In this document: in pieces, positions 4,625 through 5,264 of the stretch
How the letters are laid out: every line of letters starts with the position of its first letter
Position numbering within the stretch: position 1 is the stretch's first letter
Source: Candidatus Bathyarchaeota archaeon
GTDB taxonomy: Archaea; Thermoproteota; Bathyarchaeia; Bathyarchaeales; SOJC01
Assembly (NCBI GenBank): GCA_023131555.1
Contig: JAGLZJ010000066.1
Coordinates: 1-5,264 of the forward strand
Direction: 5' to 3'
DNA: 5,264 nt
Translations under genes and position numbers: made by a program
The notes under the pieces: generated by a model
What the model saw: the letters and a program-made list of their open reading frames with translations, nothing else
Told to the model about the DNA's origin: nothing
Database searches by the model: none

Positions 4625-4632
4625 TTTAAATA
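4625..4632 (+). promoter_or_regulatory. TATA box of the L10e (-ppsA) transcription unit
   Basis: TTTAAATA is centred at about 4628 and predicts transcription start near 4655. That is downstream of the first ATG (4648) and about 11 nt upstream of the second in-frame ATG (4666), so it argues for the shorter L10e. TTTAAA is self-complementary, so orientation depends on flanking BRE sequence; CAATCAAC on the upstream side is not a strong BRE. Confidence 0.6.
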
Positions 4633-4665
4633 CTGGCTAAACTGGCTATGGTCAAGGAAGCGGCG

Positions 4666-5166
4666 ATGAAAGCAAAAAACTACCGCAAGGTTAAGGGACA
4701 GGCATACACAAGAAAGAAATATGCGAAGAGTTCCCCGCCCTCAAAGATCACGAAATTCACCATGGGGGACACGCAGACTGTATTCCCGATTGAAGCAAAA
4801 CTCATCGCCTTGGAAAGGGCTCAAATCCGTCATAATGCCCTAGAGGCGGCAAGAATAGCCACAAATCGCCACCTATCCGCCAATCTTGAAGAAGATTACT
4901 TCCTCAGAATTTTACCTTATCCTCATGTTATCCTAAGAGAGAACAAAATGATCTTCGGCGCCCACGCAGACAGACTGCAAGATGGGATGCGCCGAGCATT
5001 CGGCAAGCCAATAGGCATAGCCGCTCGAGTGAGAGCCCAACAGGCGATAATAAAAGTAGGAGTCAGAGAGACCGCAGTAGAAATAGCGAAACAGGCGTTA
5101 AAACGCGGAGGAGCAAAACTTCCGATCCCATGCCGCGTCATAATCGAGCGGACGACTAACTCTTGA
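4666..5166 (+). CDS. rpl10e: Large-subunit ribosomal protein L10e (uL16 family)
   Basis: This is the archaeal/eukaryotic counterpart of bacterial L16, located at the base of the central protuberance near the A and P sites of the 50S subunit. From ATG 4666 it has 166 aa, a normal length. Family blocks are seen along the whole chain: NYRKVKGQAYTRKKY near the N-terminus, KFTMGDTQTVFPIEAK, the RAQIRHNALEAARIATNRHL helix, RILPYPHVILRENKMIFGAH, the L10e signature GMRRAFGKPIGIAARV, and the C-terminal ALKRGGAKLPIPCRVIIER. An alternative start at 4648 adds MVKEAA. I prefer 4666 because L10e proteins normally begin right before the (C/N)YR motif and because the TATA box at 4625-4632 places transcription start between the two ATGs. 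AAGGAAG before ATG 4666 can serve as a weak SD. The stop overlaps the TTG start of ppsA, so both are probably in one transcript. Confidence 0.97.
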   Translation: MKAKNYRKVKGQAYTRKKYAKSSPPSKITKFTMGDTQTVFPIEAKLIALERAQIRHNALEAARIATNRHLSANLEEDYFLRILPYPHVILRENKMIFGAHADRLQDGMRRAFGKPIGIAARVRAQQAIIKVGVRETAVEIAKQALKRGGAKLPIPCRVIIERTTNS

Positions 5167-5264
5167 AAATCCAAGAAAGGAAAGAGGCCACCATACTGTG
5201 GCTTGAAGATTTGTCTAAAAACGACATCCCACTTGTTGGAGGCAAAAACGCGAACCTAGGAGAG
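5163..5264 (+). CDS. ppsA: Phosphoenolpyruvate synthase, N-terminal fragment (cut by window end)
   Basis: PEP synthase converts pyruvate, ATP and water to phosphoenolpyruvate, AMP and phosphate, the entry step of gluconeogenesis from pyruvate in the cytoplasm; in some archaea it may run toward pyruvate. Only 34 codons are present, but they contain the diagnostic N-terminus of the ATP-binding domain: ILWLEDLSKNDIPLVGGKNA (11-30) followed by NLGE, with Lys28 in the GGK turn that contacts ATP in this family. The full protein should be about 750-820 aa. The start is inferred to be TTG (5163-5165). The frame has a stop at 5157-5159, and no ATG or GTG lies before the conserved block. TTG shares bases with the L10e stop (TTGA), which suggests translational coupling. 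GAGCGGA (5146-5152) is a weak SD candidate 10 nt upstream. Confidence 0.88.
   Translation, partial: MKIQERKEATILWLEDLSKNDIPLVGGKNANLGE

Noticed and set aside
4923..5174. Minus-strand open frame of 83 codons
   Set aside because: It is antisense to the highly conserved L10e C-terminal half.

Overview
The window looks like a piece of an archaeal chromosome of moderate GC content. The evidence is an archaeal/eukaryotic-type ribosomal protein L10e, a class II tRNA-Leu gene with no encoded CCA, and several TATA boxes with purine-rich BRE-like sequence, placed either for leaderless transcripts or for leaders of about 10-13 nt. Gene content and codon style fit a TACK-group archaeon (Bathyarchaeia or a related Thermoproteota/Nitrososphaerota lineage). 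That placement is inference; no 16S or other phylogenetic marker was tested.

Left part (1-2766, all minus strand): a 2-oxoacid/acetoin dehydrogenase operon in the order E1-alpha, E1-beta, E2. The E2 gene is cut by the window edge after its N-terminal lipoyl domain. E1-alpha and E1-beta are separated by 4 nt, and E1-beta and E2 by 13 nt. The operon seems to start from a TATA box centred 27 nt upstream of a GTG codon, so its mRNA is probably leaderless. Upstream of it, in the same direction, is a stand-alone two-CBS-domain protein, a likely adenine-nucleotide sensor.

Middle (2767-3940): a divergent orphan four-helix membrane protein of 132 aa with its own promoter and a T-rich terminator. Convergent to it is a complete tRNA-Leu(CAG) gene on the minus strand. 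A mostly non-coding stretch of about 400 nt follows, holding candidate tRNA and downstream promoters, a short alternating-GC tract and one doubtful 62-codon ORF.

Right part (3941-5264, plus strand): a divergent dCTP deaminase/dUTPase-family protein, ribosomal protein L10e (whose start is probably the second Met), and the first 34 codons of phosphoenolpyruvate synthase. The last starts with a TTG that overlaps the L10e stop codon.

The genes form no single obvious pathway, but two units touch the pyruvate node: the dehydrogenase complex (if pyruvate is its substrate) makes acetyl-CoA, and PEP synthase makes PEP for gluconeogenesis. I found no CRISPR array, transposon, phage gene or defence cassette. 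The most interesting points are the acetoin-dehydrogenase-like complex in an archaeon, the altered active-site motifs of the dCTP deaminase homologue, the start-codon and leaderless-promoter evidence, and the orphan membrane protein.
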